64,000 nt of DNA from Pseudomonas faucium. GTDB lineage: Bacteria > Pseudomonadota > Gammaproteobacteria > Pseudomonadales > Pseudomonadaceae. Positions 50,908 through 60,434 of the stretch are shown here, piece after piece. The first letter of the stretch is position 1; each line of letters begins with the position of its first letter. The notes below the pieces were generated by a model. It made no database searches. It worked only from the letters and a program-made list of their open reading frames with translations, and was not told the DNA's origin. The position numbers and the translations under genes were made by a program. The stretch is taken from NCBI RefSeq assembly GCF_021602585.1, contig NZ_BQIP01000015.1, positions 1-64,000 of the forward strand, given 5' to 3'.

Positions 50908-51741
50908 TCAACCAAAGCCGAACAACCCCCGCGCCGTGTCCACCAGCAACGCCCGGCGCAGTTCAGCCGAACAGCCCAGCGCCTCGAACTGCTCGACCAC
51001 CGCAGCAAAGCTCACCGCCGCCTCATGCTGGGTATGCGGCCAGTCACTGCCCCACATCAGCCGCTCGGCGCCGTAATGCGCCTCCAGCGCACCCAGTGCC
51101 TGGCGGGCGAAAGCCAGGTTCTGCAGCACCGTGCCCTCCAGCCGATAGATGCCGGACACCTTCACCCAGACCTTGCCCTTGCCGCCGAGGGTGAGCAACT
51201 CGGCAAACCCTGGCTGCCCCAGGCCAAGGCGAGCATCGGGCCGGCCGAAATGGTCGATCACAAGGTCCAGGCCATAGGGCTCCAACGCCCGCACCAGGGT
51301 TGGAATGTCCGCCACCTGGCGGTGCAGCTCCAGGTGCCAGCCCTGCTCGCCAATGCGCTCCAGCAACGGCCGCCACTGGGCAGCGGTGAGGTCAGGCAGG
51401 GCCTGGCCCATGAGGTTCAAGCGCACACCCTTGACCCCCAGGCGGGCCATGTCGTCCAGGGCCTCACGACCGACGTCCTGCTCGAGCATCACCACCCCGC
51501 GCAGCTGCCCCGGCGCGGTCTGCAGGGCGCTGAGCAGGTAGCGGTTGTCGGTGCCCAGGAAACTCGGCTGCACCAGCACGCCATGGCTGAACCCGTGGCC
51601 CTGCAGCTGGGCCAGGTAGTCGCCCAGCGGGGCGTCGTAGTTCGGCGCGTAGCGGCGCCCGCTGGCCAGGTTCAAGCCGCGGCTGAACACGTGGGCATGG
51701 CTGTCGATGGCGGTGATCGGTGAAGCGGTGGCGTCGGGCAT
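50908..51741 (-). CDS. Amidohydrolase family protein (2-pyrone-4,6-dicarboxylate lactonase-like)
   Basis: A 277-aa TIM-barrel amidohydrolase. The metal-binding motif DSHAHVF at the N-terminus, GVRLNLMG, LVIDHFGRPD and the late Asp in LMWGSDWPHTQH match the LigI-like lactonase group (COG3618), which opens lactones of dicarboxylic acids. The start at 51741 is the only in-frame ATG before the conserved core. It follows the MFS gene by 26 bases, so the transporter probably imports its substrate or precursor. Confidence 0.83.
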   Translation of the reverse strand: MPDATASPITAIDSHAHVFSRGLNLASGRRYAPNYDAPLGDYLAQLQGHGFSHGVLVQPSFLGTDNRYLLSALQTAPGQLRGVVMLEQDVGREALDDMARLGVKGVRLNLMGQALPDLTAAQWRPLLERIGEQGWHLELHRQVADIPTLVRALEPYGLDLVIDHFGRPDARLGLGQPGFAELLTLGGKGKVWVKVSGIYRLEGTVLQNLAFARQALGALEAHYGAERLMWGSDWPHTQHEAAVSFAAVVEQFEALGCSAELRRALLVDTARGLFGFG

Positions 51742-51767
51742 GATGTTCAATCGAAACAAGGTCCAGG

Positions 51768-53042
51768 TTACTTGGCTGCAGCGCAGGCCACGGTCGGCGC
51801 CGGCGTGGCTTCGAGGGTGCGGCCGCGGGTTTCCGGCAGGCACAGTGCGGCGAGCATGGCAACGCCGTAGGCGATGCCGGCGTCGATGCCGATCGCGCTA
51901 CCCAGCGACATGGATTCGCTCATGTGCCCGACCAGGAACGGGAACACCGCCGACAGTACGCGGCCGAAGTTGTAGCAGAAGCCGACCCCTGCCCCGCGCA
52001 CGTCGGCCGGGTACAGCTCGTTGAAGAACGAACCGAGGCTGGCCGGGATGCCGGCGGCAAAAAAGCCCAGCGGGAAGCCGAGGAACAGCATCTGCGTGTT
52101 GGTCAGCGGGAAGAACACATAAGCCTGCACGGTCAGCACGCAGCACAGGGCGAACAGCAGGATGTTCTTGCGCCGGCCGATGCGGTCGATCAGCAGGCCG
52201 CTGATCACACAGCCGCACCAGAAGGCGAAGATGATCACCGCAAGGTAGCCACCGGAGTTCAGCACCGAGAGGTTGCGCTCGGTCTTGAGGAAGGTCGGCA
52301 GCCAGGTCATCACCGCGTGGTAGCCGCCGTGGGCACCCAGGCCCAGCAGGCCGCCGAGCAGGGTCACGCGCAACAGTTCGGGGCGGAAAATGCCGGCCAT
52401 GGACTTGAAGAAGCTGCCGGGGATGGCCTTTTCCTGCTGCCGGCGCTGGAAGCTGTCGGGCTCCGGCACGTTGCGCCGCACCCAGATGATCAAAAGCGAC
52501 GGCAGCAGGCCGACGAAGAACATCACCCGCCAGGCGTAGTCCGCCGGCACCAGCGAATAGATCAGCGTGAACAGCCCGACCGCCAGGCCCCAACCCACGG
52601 CCCAGGCGCTCTGCACCGTGCCCATGACCTTGCCGCGGTATTTCGGGTTGATGGTCTCGGCCATCAGCACCGCGCCTGCGGCCCATTCACCACCGATGCC
52701 GAAGCCTTGCATGGCCTTGACGAACAGCAGCGGGTAGAAGCCGGTGACGAACGCCGAGAGGAAGGTGAAGAAGGAGAACCAGAGGATCATCCACTGCAGG
52801 GTACGCACACGCCCGTATCGATCCGACAGGGCGCCGCCGAGCCAGCCGCCGATGGCCGACGTGACCAGGGTCAGGCCGCTGATCAGGCCGGCATCGGCCT
52901 TGGTCAGCGAGAACGCGGCAATCAGCGCCGGGATGGCCAGGCCGAACATCTGCACTTCCAGCGCATCGAGCGACCAGCCGCCGAAACAGGCCCAGAACGT
53001 CTTGCGTTCCCGTGAAGTGATCTGGCGATACCAGCTGAACAT
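51768..53042 (-). CDS. MFS transporter, aromatic/organic acid:proton symporter type
   Basis: A 424-aa twelve-helix transporter. Loop motif GGALSDRYGRVRTLQ between helices 2 and 3, QGFGIGGEWAAGAVLMAE, and the SDRYGR/DRIGRRKN repeats are typical of the metabolite:H+ symporter (sialate/aromatic acid, PcaK/ShiA-like) families. AAGGA precedes the ATG at 53042; longer frames upstream are shadows. It sits between the GntR gene and the amidohydrolase gene on one strand. Confidence 0.88.
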   Translation of the reverse strand: MFSWYRQITSRERKTFWACFGGWSLDALEVQMFGLAIPALIAAFSLTKADAGLISGLTLVTSAIGGWLGGALSDRYGRVRTLQWMILWFSFFTFLSAFVTGFYPLLFVKAMQGFGIGGEWAAGAVLMAETINPKYRGKVMGTVQSAWAVGWGLAVGLFTLIYSLVPADYAWRVMFFVGLLPSLLIIWVRRNVPEPDSFQRRQQEKAIPGSFFKSMAGIFRPELLRVTLLGGLLGLGAHGGYHAVMTWLPTFLKTERNLSVLNSGGYLAVIIFAFWCGCVISGLLIDRIGRRKNILLFALCCVLTVQAYVFFPLTNTQMLFLGFPLGFFAAGIPASLGSFFNELYPADVRGAGVGFCYNFGRVLSAVFPFLVGHMSESMSLGSAIGIDAGIAYGVAMLAALCLPETRGRTLEATPAPTVACAAAK

Positions 53043-53175
53043 GATTGTTATCCTTCTAATTGTGGGTGTTACGGCCGGGCGCGCTGAAGCTCTGGGCACG
53101 CTGGCGACCGGGCAGGCGAAGCCACCGCGCCGTGGCAGGACGGCGCAGACGGGTAAACAGGGCGAAGCCGGCGGC

Positions 53176-53907
53176 TCAGCGGATGTCGATGCGGTAGCGG
53201 AAGTGCTGCGCATGGCCGCGCGAGCGGCGCCATTCCAGTGGTTTGCCGGCGTAGTCACGGGCCAGACGCTCGATCACCACCACCGGGCTGTCGGCCGGCA
53301 GTTGCAACAGGCGGCCATGCACCGCGTCGACCGCTTCGGCGGTCAGGGTCTCTTCGGCGTAGGCGACCACCTGGCCGCACAGCTCCTCGTAGATCGGATA
53401 CAGCAGCGGGCCCTTGCTCTGCAGCTCTACCTCCAGCAGCGGCTGGAAGGTCTGGCGCGGCAGCCAGATCTCCTCGGCCAGCACCGGTTGTGCGCCGAGC
53501 AGACGGGTACGGACGATGCGGATGACTTCGGCCTCGGCGGCCAGCCCCAGGGCCTGGGCTACCGCAGAGGGCGCCGGTACGGGGTCGATGGAGAGGATGC
53601 GGCTTTGCGGCATCACCCGTTCGCCATTGGCGGACTCGAAGCGGAAGAAACGGAACAGCGAAGACTGGAACTGTGGGCGGCGTATGAAGGTGCCACGGCC
53701 CTGCTGGCGCTCCAGCACGCCTTCGGCGACCAGCACGTCGACCGCCTTGCGCACGGTGCCGACCGACATGTCGAATTCGCTGGCCAGCGCGGCCTCGGTC
53801 GGGATCGCCTCGCCTGGGCGCCAGCGGTTGTTGGCAATCTGCTCGACCAGGTGGTCGCGCAGTTGTTGGTAGCGGGGCAGTCGAGCATCACCGGACAATG
53901 GGTGCAT
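53176..53907 (-). CDS. GntR/HutC family regulator with UTRA domain
   Basis: A 243-aa regulator. The winged helix (RPGEAIPTEAALASEFDMSV GTVRKAVD, split for length) and UTRA domain (VIRIVRTRLLGAQPVLAEEI; LYPIYEELCGQVVAYAEETL) are complete. It is upstream of the MFS and amidohydrolase genes and is likely their repressor. A gap of 133 bases to the MFS gene may hold a second promoter. It is distinct from the PhnF-like regulator at 31.4 kb. Confidence 0.86.
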   Translation of the reverse strand: MHPLSGDARLPRYQQLRDHLVEQIANNRWRPGEAIPTEAALASEFDMSVGTVRKAVDVLVAEGVLERQQGRGTFIRRPQFQSSLFRFFRFESANGERVMPQSRILSIDPVPAPSAVAQALGLAAEAEVIRIVRTRLLGAQPVLAEEIWLPRQTFQPLLEVELQSKGPLLYPIYEELCGQVVAYAEETLTAEAVDAVHGRLLQLPADSPVVVIERLARDYAGKPLEWRRSRGHAQHFRYRIDIR

Positions 53908-53924
53908 GGGTCTCGCTCTCGTCT

Positions 53925-53945
53925 TGTTATCTAAACATATATATG
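53925..53945 (-). promoter_or_regulatory. Candidate operator/promoter of the GntR gene
   Basis: TGTTATCTAAACA (53925-53937) has TGTT/AACA arms and is joined to the 10-bp palindrome CATATATATG (53936-53945). This AT-rich island stands out in GC-rich DNA and lies 20-40 bases upstream of the regulator start, so it can hold both a -10 and an autoregulatory site. Confidence 0.45.
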
Positions 53946-54012
53946 AATTTTCCGAGAGTATTCCCCGTGGGTGGCGGGGTGTCAATCCTCCGCTGGTCGC
54001 CGATTTCGTGGC

Positions 54013-54107
54013 GCGCCCATCGCCGGCAAGCCGGCTCCCACAGCCAGGCCACAGCCTTTGAAGTGCTGGAGCACCTGTGGGAGCCGGCTTGCCGGCGATG
54101 GGCTGCG
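54013..54107. repeat. REP element pair (type A)
   Basis: Inverted REP arms with CGCCCATCGCC/GGCGATGGGC ends, in the gap between divergent GntR and MFS genes. Confidence 0.9.
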
Positions 54108-54166
54108 CAGCAGCCGCCCATGTCTTATGCTCAGCATCGGCAACCTCCCACAACAAGGATGTGGCA

Positions 54167-55342
54167 ATGCTCGCCGCCCTCAAGCACTACCCCCCAGCGG
54201 TACGCCTGCTGCTGGCCACCACCTTCATCCTGACCCTGGCCCGCGCGCTCACCCTGCCCTACCTGGTGGTCTACCTGGCCGACACCTTCCAGCTCTCGGT
54301 CGGCCACATCGGCCTGCTGATCGGCGGCGCCCTGATCGTTGCCTCGCTGCTGAGCCTGTATGGCGGGCACCTGGTCGACACCCTGCACAACCACAGCCTG
54401 ATCAGCGCCAGCACGCTGCTGTTCGCCCTGGCCTTCGCCGCCGCCATCGCCAGCCGCTCGGCGCTGCTGTTCTTCCTCTGCCTGGTGCTGATCAACCTGA
54501 CCCTGGCCGTGGTCGACATCGCCGCCAAGGCTGGCTTCTGCGCGCTGCTGCCGGTGGAGCGGCGCGCCGAGGTGTTCGCCATCAAGTACACCCTGAGCAA
54601 CGTCGGCTATGCCGTCGGCCCGCTGCTGGGGGTTGCCATGCTGGAGATGGACGAACACCTGCCTTTTATCGCCTCCGCGCTGATCGGCCTGGGCATGTGC
54701 CTGGCCTACTGGCGCCTGGGTGATCGCGGGCTGCAGGCCCCGCCCGCACAGGCCGGAGCCGGCTTCGCCCAGGTGGCGCTGGGCCTGGCAGGCGATCGGC
54801 GGCTGGTGTGCTTCACCCTCGGCGGCGTGCTCAGCGCGGTGGTGTTCGGGCAGTTCACCGCCTACCTGTCGCAGTACCTGGTGGTGACCACCAGTGCCAG
54901 CGAGGCGGCGCGCCTGGTGGGTTACCTGGTAACCACCAATGCCGTGACGGTGATCGCCCTGCAGTACCTGATCGGCAAGCGCATCAGCCGCCAGCGCCTG
55001 ATGCCTTGGCTGATGGCCGGCATGGCCTTGTTCATCGCCGGGCTGCTGGGTTTTGCGCTGGCGGGGTCGGTGCTGGCCTGGTGCCTGGCGATGCTGGTGT
55101 TCACCCTGGGCGAGATCATCGTGATTCCTGCCGAGTACATGTTCATCGACCTGATTGCCCCGGAGCATCTGCGCGGGGTGTATTACGGGGCGCAGAACTT
55201 GTCCAACCTGGGGGCGGCGCTGGGGCCGGTGATGGTCGGGTTTGCCCTGGGGCTGTGGTGGCCGGGGGTGATCTTCTATCTATTGGTGATGTCGGTGCTG
55301 CTGGCGGGGGTGTTCTACTGGCTGGGTACGCGACGCAATTGA
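54167..55342 (+). CDS. MFS transporter, drug:H+ antiporter-like
   Basis: A 391-aa twelve-helix transporter of the MdtH/YdeE type. The first helix has LLLATTFILTLARALTLPYL, and motif C-like residues lie in LSNVGYAVGPLLGVAMLEMD. The C-terminal half has LGEIIVIPAEYMFIDLIAPE. Such proteins usually export drugs or metabolites, but the substrate is not predictable. AAGGA precedes the ATG at 54167; the frame reaching back to 54077 lies in a REP element. Confidence 0.82.
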   Translation: MLAALKHYPPAVRLLLATTFILTLARALTLPYLVVYLADTFQLSVGHIGLLIGGALIVASLLSLYGGHLVDTLHNHSLISASTLLFALAFAAAIASRSALLFFLCLVLINLTLAVVDIAAKAGFCALLPVERRAEVFAIKYTLSNVGYAVGPLLGVAMLEMDEHLPFIASALIGLGMCLAYWRLGDRGLQAPPAQAGAGFAQVALGLAGDRRLVCFTLGGVLSAVVFGQFTAYLSQYLVVTTSASEAARLVGYLVTTNAVTVIALQYLIGKRISRQRLMPWLMAGMALFIAGLLGFALAGSVLAWCLAMLVFTLGEIIVIPAEYMFIDLIAPEHLRGVYYGAQNLSNLGAALGPVMVGFALGLWWPGVIFYLLVMSVLLAGVFYWLGTRRN

Positions 55343-55459
55343 TGTAGCCTGCGCTGGCTGAAGCCGTGCCTACAACCATCGTCGGCGCTGACGAACCGGC
55401 GCCCGCGTGCCAGACTGACTGATCGGGACCGCGTTACCTTTTTTTGCTCCGGAGTTTTC

Positions 55460-58400
55460 ATGTCGTTGTCCAGCGGGCTGATCGCCGTGGTCGCCCTGGC
55501 CTATATGGCCATCATGTTCGCCATCGCCTTCTACGGCGACCGCCGCAGCACGCCGTTGCCGCCGCGCCTGCGTGCGTGGGTGTACAGCCTGTCGCTGGCG
55601 GTGTACTGCACCAGCTGGACCTTCTTCGGCGCGGTCGGCCAGGCCGCCGAACAGCTGTGGGCGTTTTTGCCGATCTACCTGGGGCCCATCCTGCTGCTGA
55701 TCTTCGCGCCCTGGGTGCTGCAGAAGATGGTGCTGATCAGCAAGCAGCAGAACATCACCTCGATCGCCGACTTCATTGCCGCGCGCTATGGCAAGTCGCA
55801 GACCCTGGCGGTGGTGGTGGCGCTGATCTGCCTGGTTGGCGTGCTGCCCTACATCGCTTTGCAGCTCAAAGGCATCGTGCTCGGCGTCAACCTGCTGATC
55901 GGCGCCAATGCCGACGCCACCGGCACCCGCGTGCAGGACACCGCGCTGGTGGTGTCGCTGGTGCTGGCGCTGTTCGCCATCGTCTTCGGCACGCGCAGCC
56001 TGGACGTCACCGAGCACCACCGCGGCATGGTCCTGGCGATCGCCTTCGAATCGATGATCAAGCTGCTGGCCTTCCTCGCCGTCGGCGTGTTCGTGGTGTT
56101 CAACCTGTACGACGGCTTTGACGACCTGTTCACCCAGGCACGCCAGTCGATACACCTGGAGAGCTACTGGCAGGAAACCATCAACTGGCCGTCGATGGTG
56201 GTGCAGACCGCCGTGGCGATGATGGCGATCATCTGCCTGCCGCGCCAATTCCACGTGACCGTGGTGGAGAACATCGAGCCGCAGGACATGCGCCTGGCGC
56301 GCTGGGTGTTCCCGATGTACCTGGCCCTGGCCGCGCTGTTCGTGGTGCCGATTGCCCTGGCCGGGCAGATGCTGCTGCCGGGCACGGTGATTTCCGACTC
56401 GTTCGTGATCAGCCTGCCACTGGCCGAGGCGCACCCGAGCCTGGCGCTGCTGGCCTTCATCGGCGGCGCCTCGGCCGCCACCGGCATGGTCATCGTCGAG
56501 GCCGTGGCGCTGTCGACCATGGTCTCCAACGACATGCTGCTGCCCTGGCTGCTACGGCGCAACAACGCCGAGCGGCCGTTCGAGGCATTCCGCCACTGGA
56601 TGCTGTCGGTACGCCGGGTGACCATCGTGGTCATCCTGCTGCTGGCCTATGTCAGCTATCGCCTGCTCGGCTCCACCGCAAGCCTTGCGACCATCGGCCA
56701 GATCGCCTTCGCCGCAGTCACCCAGCTCACCCCGGCCATGCTCGGCGCGCTGTACTGGAAGCAGGCCAACCGCCGCGGCGTGTTCGCAGGCCTCGCGGCG
56801 GGCATCTTCCTCTGGTTCTACACCCTGGTGTTGCCCATTACCGCCCACAGCCTGGGCTGGCCGCTGGAGCTGTTCCCGGGCCTTTCGTGGCTGCACGGCA
56901 ACCCGCTGAACCTGCCGATCACCCCGCTGACCCAAGGCGTGGTGCTGTCGCTGGCCGGCAACTTCACCCTGTTCGCCTGGGTGTCGATGCTCTCGCGCAC
57001 CCGCGTCTCCGAGCACTGGCAGGCCGGGCGCTTCATCGGCCAGCAGACCAGCGCCCGCCCCAGCAGCAAGCCGCTGCTGGCGGTGCAGATCGACGACCTG
57101 CTGACCCTGGCCTCGCGCTTCGTCGGCGAAGAACGTGCGCGGCAGAGCTTCATCCGCTTCGCCTACCGCCAGGGCAAGGGCTTCAACCCCAACCAGAACG
57201 CCGACGGCGACTGGATCGAGCACACCGAGCGGCTGCTGGCCGGTGTGCTCGGCACCTCCTCGACCCGCGCCGTGGTCAAGGCCGCCATCGAGGGCCGCGA
57301 CATGCAGCTCGAAGACGTGGTGCGCATCGCCGATGAAGCCAGCGAGGTGCTGCAGTTCAACCGCGCGCTGCTGCAAGGGGCCATCGAGAACATCAACCAG
57401 GGCATCAGCGTGGTCGACCAGAACCTGCACCTGGTGGCCTGGAACCGCCGCTACCTGGAGCTGTTCAACTACCCCGACGGGCTGATCAGCGTCGGCCGGC
57501 CGATCGCCGACATCATCCGCTACAACGCCGAACGCGGCCTGTGCGGCCCGGGCGAGGCCCAGGTGCACGTGGCGCGCCGGCTGCACTGGATGCGCCAGGG
57601 CCGCGCCCATTCCTCCGAGCGGCTGTTCCCCAATGGCCGGGTGATCGAGCTGATCGGCAACCCGATGCCCGGCGGCGGCTTCGTCATGAGCTTCACCGAC
57701 ATCACCCCGTTCCGCGAGGCGGAGCAGGCCCTGCGCGACTCCAACGAAGGGCTGGAGCAGCGCGTAGCCGAGCGTACCCACGAACTGTCGCAACTGAACC
57801 AGGCGCTGTCGGAGGCCAAGAGCCAGGCCGAGGCGGTCAGCAAGTCCAAGACCCGCTTCCTGGCGGCCGTCAGCCACGACCTGATGCAACCGCTCAATGC
57901 CGCACGGCTGTTCTCCGCCGCCCTGTCGCAGCAGGCCGAAGGCATGAACGAGGAGGCCCAGCAGCTGGTCCAGCACATGGACAGCTCGCTGCGCTCGGCC
58001 GAAGAACTGATCAGCGACCTGCTGGACATCTCGCGCCTGGAAAACGGCAAGATCACCCCGGACGCCAAGCCGTTCGCGCTCAATGAGCTGTTCGACACCC
58101 TGGGCGCCGAATTCAAGGTGCTGGCAGCGGAAAAGGGCCTGGAATTCCGCCTGCGCGGCAGCCACCTGCGCATCGACAGCGACATGAAACTGCTGCGCCG
58201 GGTGCTGCAGAACTTCCTCACCAACGCCCTGCGCTACGGCAAGAGCCCGATCCTGCTGGGCGTTCGTCGCCAGGGCGAGCACCTGTGGCTGGAGGTGTGG
58301 GACCGTGGCCCGGGCATCGCCGACGACAAGCTGCAGGTGATCTTCCAGGAGTTCAAGCGCCTGGACAGCCACCAGACCCGCGCCGAAAAAGGCCTGGGCC

Positions 58401-58936
58401 TGGGCCTGGCGATTGCCGACGGCCTGTGCCGGGTGCTCGGCCACCGCCTCGAAGTGCGTTCATGGCCGGGCAAGGGCACGGTGTTCCGCGTCAATGTGCC
58501 GATCGCCCGCCAGGCCGCGGCTGCGCCTGCGGCGCCCGTGGAGCAGGCCAGCCAGCCGCTGGCCGGCCTGCAGGTGCTGTGCGTGGACAACGAAGACAGC
58601 ATCCTGATTGGCATGAACAGCCTGCTCAGCCGCTGGGGTTGCCAGGTGTGGACCGCGCGCAACCGCGCCGAATGCGAGGCGCTGCTGGCCAAGGGCATGC
58701 GCCCGCACCTGGCGCTGGTGGACTACCACCTGGATGACGGCGAGACCGGCACCGGGCTGATGGGCTGGCTACGCACGCGCCTGGGCGAGCCGGTGCCGGG
58801 GGTGGTGATCAGTGCCGATGGCAGCAAGGAAACCCTGGCCACGGTGCATGCCGCAGGCCTGGACTACCTGGCCAAGCCGGTCAAGCCGGCGGCCCTGCGC
58901 GCCCTGCTCAATCGCCATCTGAGCCTGGTGCAGTAA
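55460..58936 (+). CDS. crbS: SLC5-domain hybrid histidine kinase (CrbS/MxtR-like)
   Basis: A 1158-aa hybrid sensor. Residues 1 to about 520 form a sodium:solute symporter (SLC5) domain with about 13 helices. A linker and PAS domain (LQGAIENINQGISVVDQNLH) follow, then a coiled coil, the HisKA domain with His806 in SHDLMQPL, an HATPase with N-box NFLTNALRYG and G-boxes DRGPGIADD and GLGLGLAI, and a C-terminal receiver with Asp1088 in LVDYHLDD. The length equals P. aeruginosa MxtR (from memory). CrbS/MxtR proteins control acetate and amino-acid use through a LuxR-type regulator. It has no Hpt domain. Its end overlaps convergent rmuC by 29 bases. Confidence 0.9.
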   Translation: MSLSSGLIAVVALAYMAIMFAIAFYGDRRSTPLPPRLRAWVYSLSLAVYCTSWTFFGAVGQAAEQLWAFLPIYLGPILLLIFAPWVLQKMVLISKQQNITSIADFIAARYGKSQTLAVVVALICLVGVLPYIALQLKGIVLGVNLLIGANADATGTRVQDTALVVSLVLALFAIVFGTRSLDVTEHHRGMVLAIAFESMIKLLAFLAVGVFVVFNLYDGFDDLFTQARQSIHLESYWQETINWPSMVVQTAVAMMAIICLPRQFHVTVVENIEPQDMRLARWVFPMYLALAALFVVPIALAGQMLLPGTVISDSFVISLPLAEAHPSLALLAFIGGASAATGMVIVEAVALSTMVSNDMLLPWLLRRNNAERPFEAFRHWMLSVRRVTIVVILLLAYVSYRLLGSTASLATIGQIAFAAVTQLTPAMLGALYWKQANRRGVFAGLAAGIFLWFYTLVLPITAHSLGWPLELFPGLSWLHGNPLNLPITPLTQGVVLSLAGNFTLFAWVSMLSRTRVSEHWQAGRFIGQQTSARPSSKPLLAVQIDDLLTLASRFVGEERARQSFIRFAYRQGKGFNPNQNADGDWIEHTERLLAGVLGTSSTRAVVKAAIEGRDMQLEDVVRIADEASEVLQFNRALLQGAIENINQGISVVDQNLHLVAWNRRYLELFNYPDGLISVGRPIADIIRYNAERGLCGPGEAQVHVARRLHWMRQGRAHSSERLFPNGRVIELIGNPMPGGGFVMSFTDITPFREAEQALRDSNEGLEQRVAERTHELSQLNQALSEAKSQAEAVSKSKTRFLAAVSHDLMQPLNAARLFSAALSQQAEGMNEEAQQLVQHMDSSLRSAEELISDLLDISRLENGKITPDAKPFALNELFDTLGAEFKVLAAEKGLEFRLRGSHLRIDSDMKLLRRVLQNFLTNALRYGKSPILLGVRRQGEHLWLEVWDRGPGIADDKLQVIFQEFKRLDSHQTRAEKGLGLGLAIADGLCRVLGHRLEVRSWPGKGTVFRVNVPIARQAAAAPAAPVEQASQPLAGLQVLCVDNEDSILIGMNSLLSRWGCQVWTARNRAECEALLAKGMRPHLALVDYHLDDGETGTGLMGWLRTRLGEPVPGVVISADGSKETLATVHAAGLDYLAKPVKPAALRALLNRHLSLVQ

Positions 58937-60395
58937 GGGCGGCATCGGCCGGGGCATCGTCGGACAAGGCCCGCTCCAGCAAGTCGGCCGGCAGGCTCTT
59001 GCTGGCCCGGGCGCCAAGCAGCTTGAGCTGCTCGCTGCGGCTGACCAGGTTGCCGCGCCCTTCGCACAGCTTGTTGCGCGCCGCGGCGTAGGCCTTGTCG
59101 ACCTGCTGCAGGCGCGCGCCCAGCTCGTCCAGATCCTGGATGAACAGCACGAACTTGTCGTACAGCCAACCGGCGCGCTCGGCGATCTCGCGGGCGTTCT
59201 GGCCCTGGCGTTCCTGCTTCCACAGGCTGTCGATCACCCGCAAGGTGGCCAGCAAGGTGGTCGGGCTGACGATCACGATCTGCCGGTCGAAGGCCTCCTG
59301 GAACAGGTTCGGCTCGGCCTGCAAGGCGGCTGAAAAAGCCGCCTCGATGGGCACGAACAACAGTACGAAGTCCAGGCTGTGCAGGCCTTCGAGGCGGTTG
59401 TAGTCCTTGCTCGACAGGCCTTTGACGTGGCTGCGCAGCGACTGCACGTGCTGCTTCAGGGCGCTTTCATCGTTGCCGCTGACGTACTGCTGATAGGCGG
59501 TGAGGCTGACCTTGGCATCGACCACCACCTGCCTGTCGCCGGGCAGCATGATCAGCACGTCGGGCTGGAAGCGCTCGCCGTCGGCGCTCTTGAGGCTGAC
59601 CTGGGTCTGGTACTCGCGGCCCTTCTCGAGGCCGGCATGCTCCAGCACCCGCTCAAGGATCAGCTCGCCCCAGTTGCCTTGGGTCTTCTGGCCCTTGAGC
59701 GCCTGGGTAAGGTTGGTGGCTTCGTCGGACAGGCGCAGGTTCAGTTGCTGCAGGCGTTCGAGCTCCTTGCCCAAGGAGAAACGCTCGCGGGCCTCTTGCT
59801 GGTAGCTCTCCTCGACGCGCTTTTCGAAGGCCTGGATGCGTTCCTTGAGCGGGTCGAGCAACTGGCCCAGGTGCTGCTGGCTGGTCTGGGCGAAGCGCTG
59901 CTCGCGCTCGTCGAAGATTTTCGTGGCCAGGTCGGCGAATTGCGCACGCAGGGTGTCGCGGGCTTCCTGCAGGTCTTCCAGGCGCTGCTGGTGGCTGTCC
60001 TGTTGCTCGCGCAGTTCGGCTTCCAGGCGCGCGCATTGGGCCTCCAGGCGGCGCAATTCGGCTTCGCGGCTGGCGCGCTCCAGGTGCCAGGCGTGGGCGG
60101 CGTCACGGGCGTTGTCGCGGTCGACCTGCAGCAGCTCCAGCTCACGGCCCTGGGCGGCGAGCTGGGTCTGCTTGACGGTGTTGGCCTCGCTCAGGTCGCT
60201 GACCTCGTCACGGCTGGCCTCCAGCTGCGCCTGCAGGCCCGCCTGGGCCAGCAGGGCGCCATTGAGACGCTCTTGGAGCAGGGCCTGCTCGCCCTGCCGG
60301 GCGCCCTGGCGACGCTGCACGTGCATGAGCCACCCCAGGCACGGCAAGGCGCCTGCCACCAAGCCCAGCAGAATGCTGGTCAGATCCACTGCCAT
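58908..60395 (-). CDS. rmuC: DNA recombination protein RmuC
   Basis: A 495-aa protein with an N-terminal membrane helix (LTSILLGLVAGALPCLGWLM), a long coiled coil (residues about 25-210) and the RmuC nuclease-like domain (NWGELILERVLEHAGLEKGR; FQPDVLIMLPGDRQVVVDAK holds the PD-(D/E)xK-like residues). It limits inversion and rearrangement at short inverted repeats. The ATG at 60395 starts the conserved MAVDLTS; a TTG at 60419 is less likely. Confidence 0.9.
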   Translation of the reverse strand: MAVDLTSILLGLVAGALPCLGWLMHVQRRQGARQGEQALLQERLNGALLAQAGLQAQLEASRDEVSDLSEANTVKQTQLAAQGRELELLQVDRDNARDAAHAWHLERASREAELRRLEAQCARLEAELREQQDSHQQRLEDLQEARDTLRAQFADLATKIFDEREQRFAQTSQQHLGQLLDPLKERIQAFEKRVEESYQQEARERFSLGKELERLQQLNLRLSDEATNLTQALKGQKTQGNWGELILERVLEHAGLEKGREYQTQVSLKSADGERFQPDVLIMLPGDRQVVVDAKVSLTAYQQYVSGNDESALKQHVQSLRSHVKGLSSKDYNRLEGLHSLDFVLLFVPIEAAFSAALQAEPNLFQEAFDRQIVIVSPTTLLATLRVIDSLWKQERQGQNAREIAERAGWLYDKFVLFIQDLDELGARLQQVDKAYAAARNKLCEGRGNLVSRSEQLKLLGARASKSLPADLLERALSDDAPADAALTAPGSDGD

Positions 60396-60434
60396 GCTTA
60401 CCCCGACGGTCTGTTGCAAATTGCCTGCAGCTTA

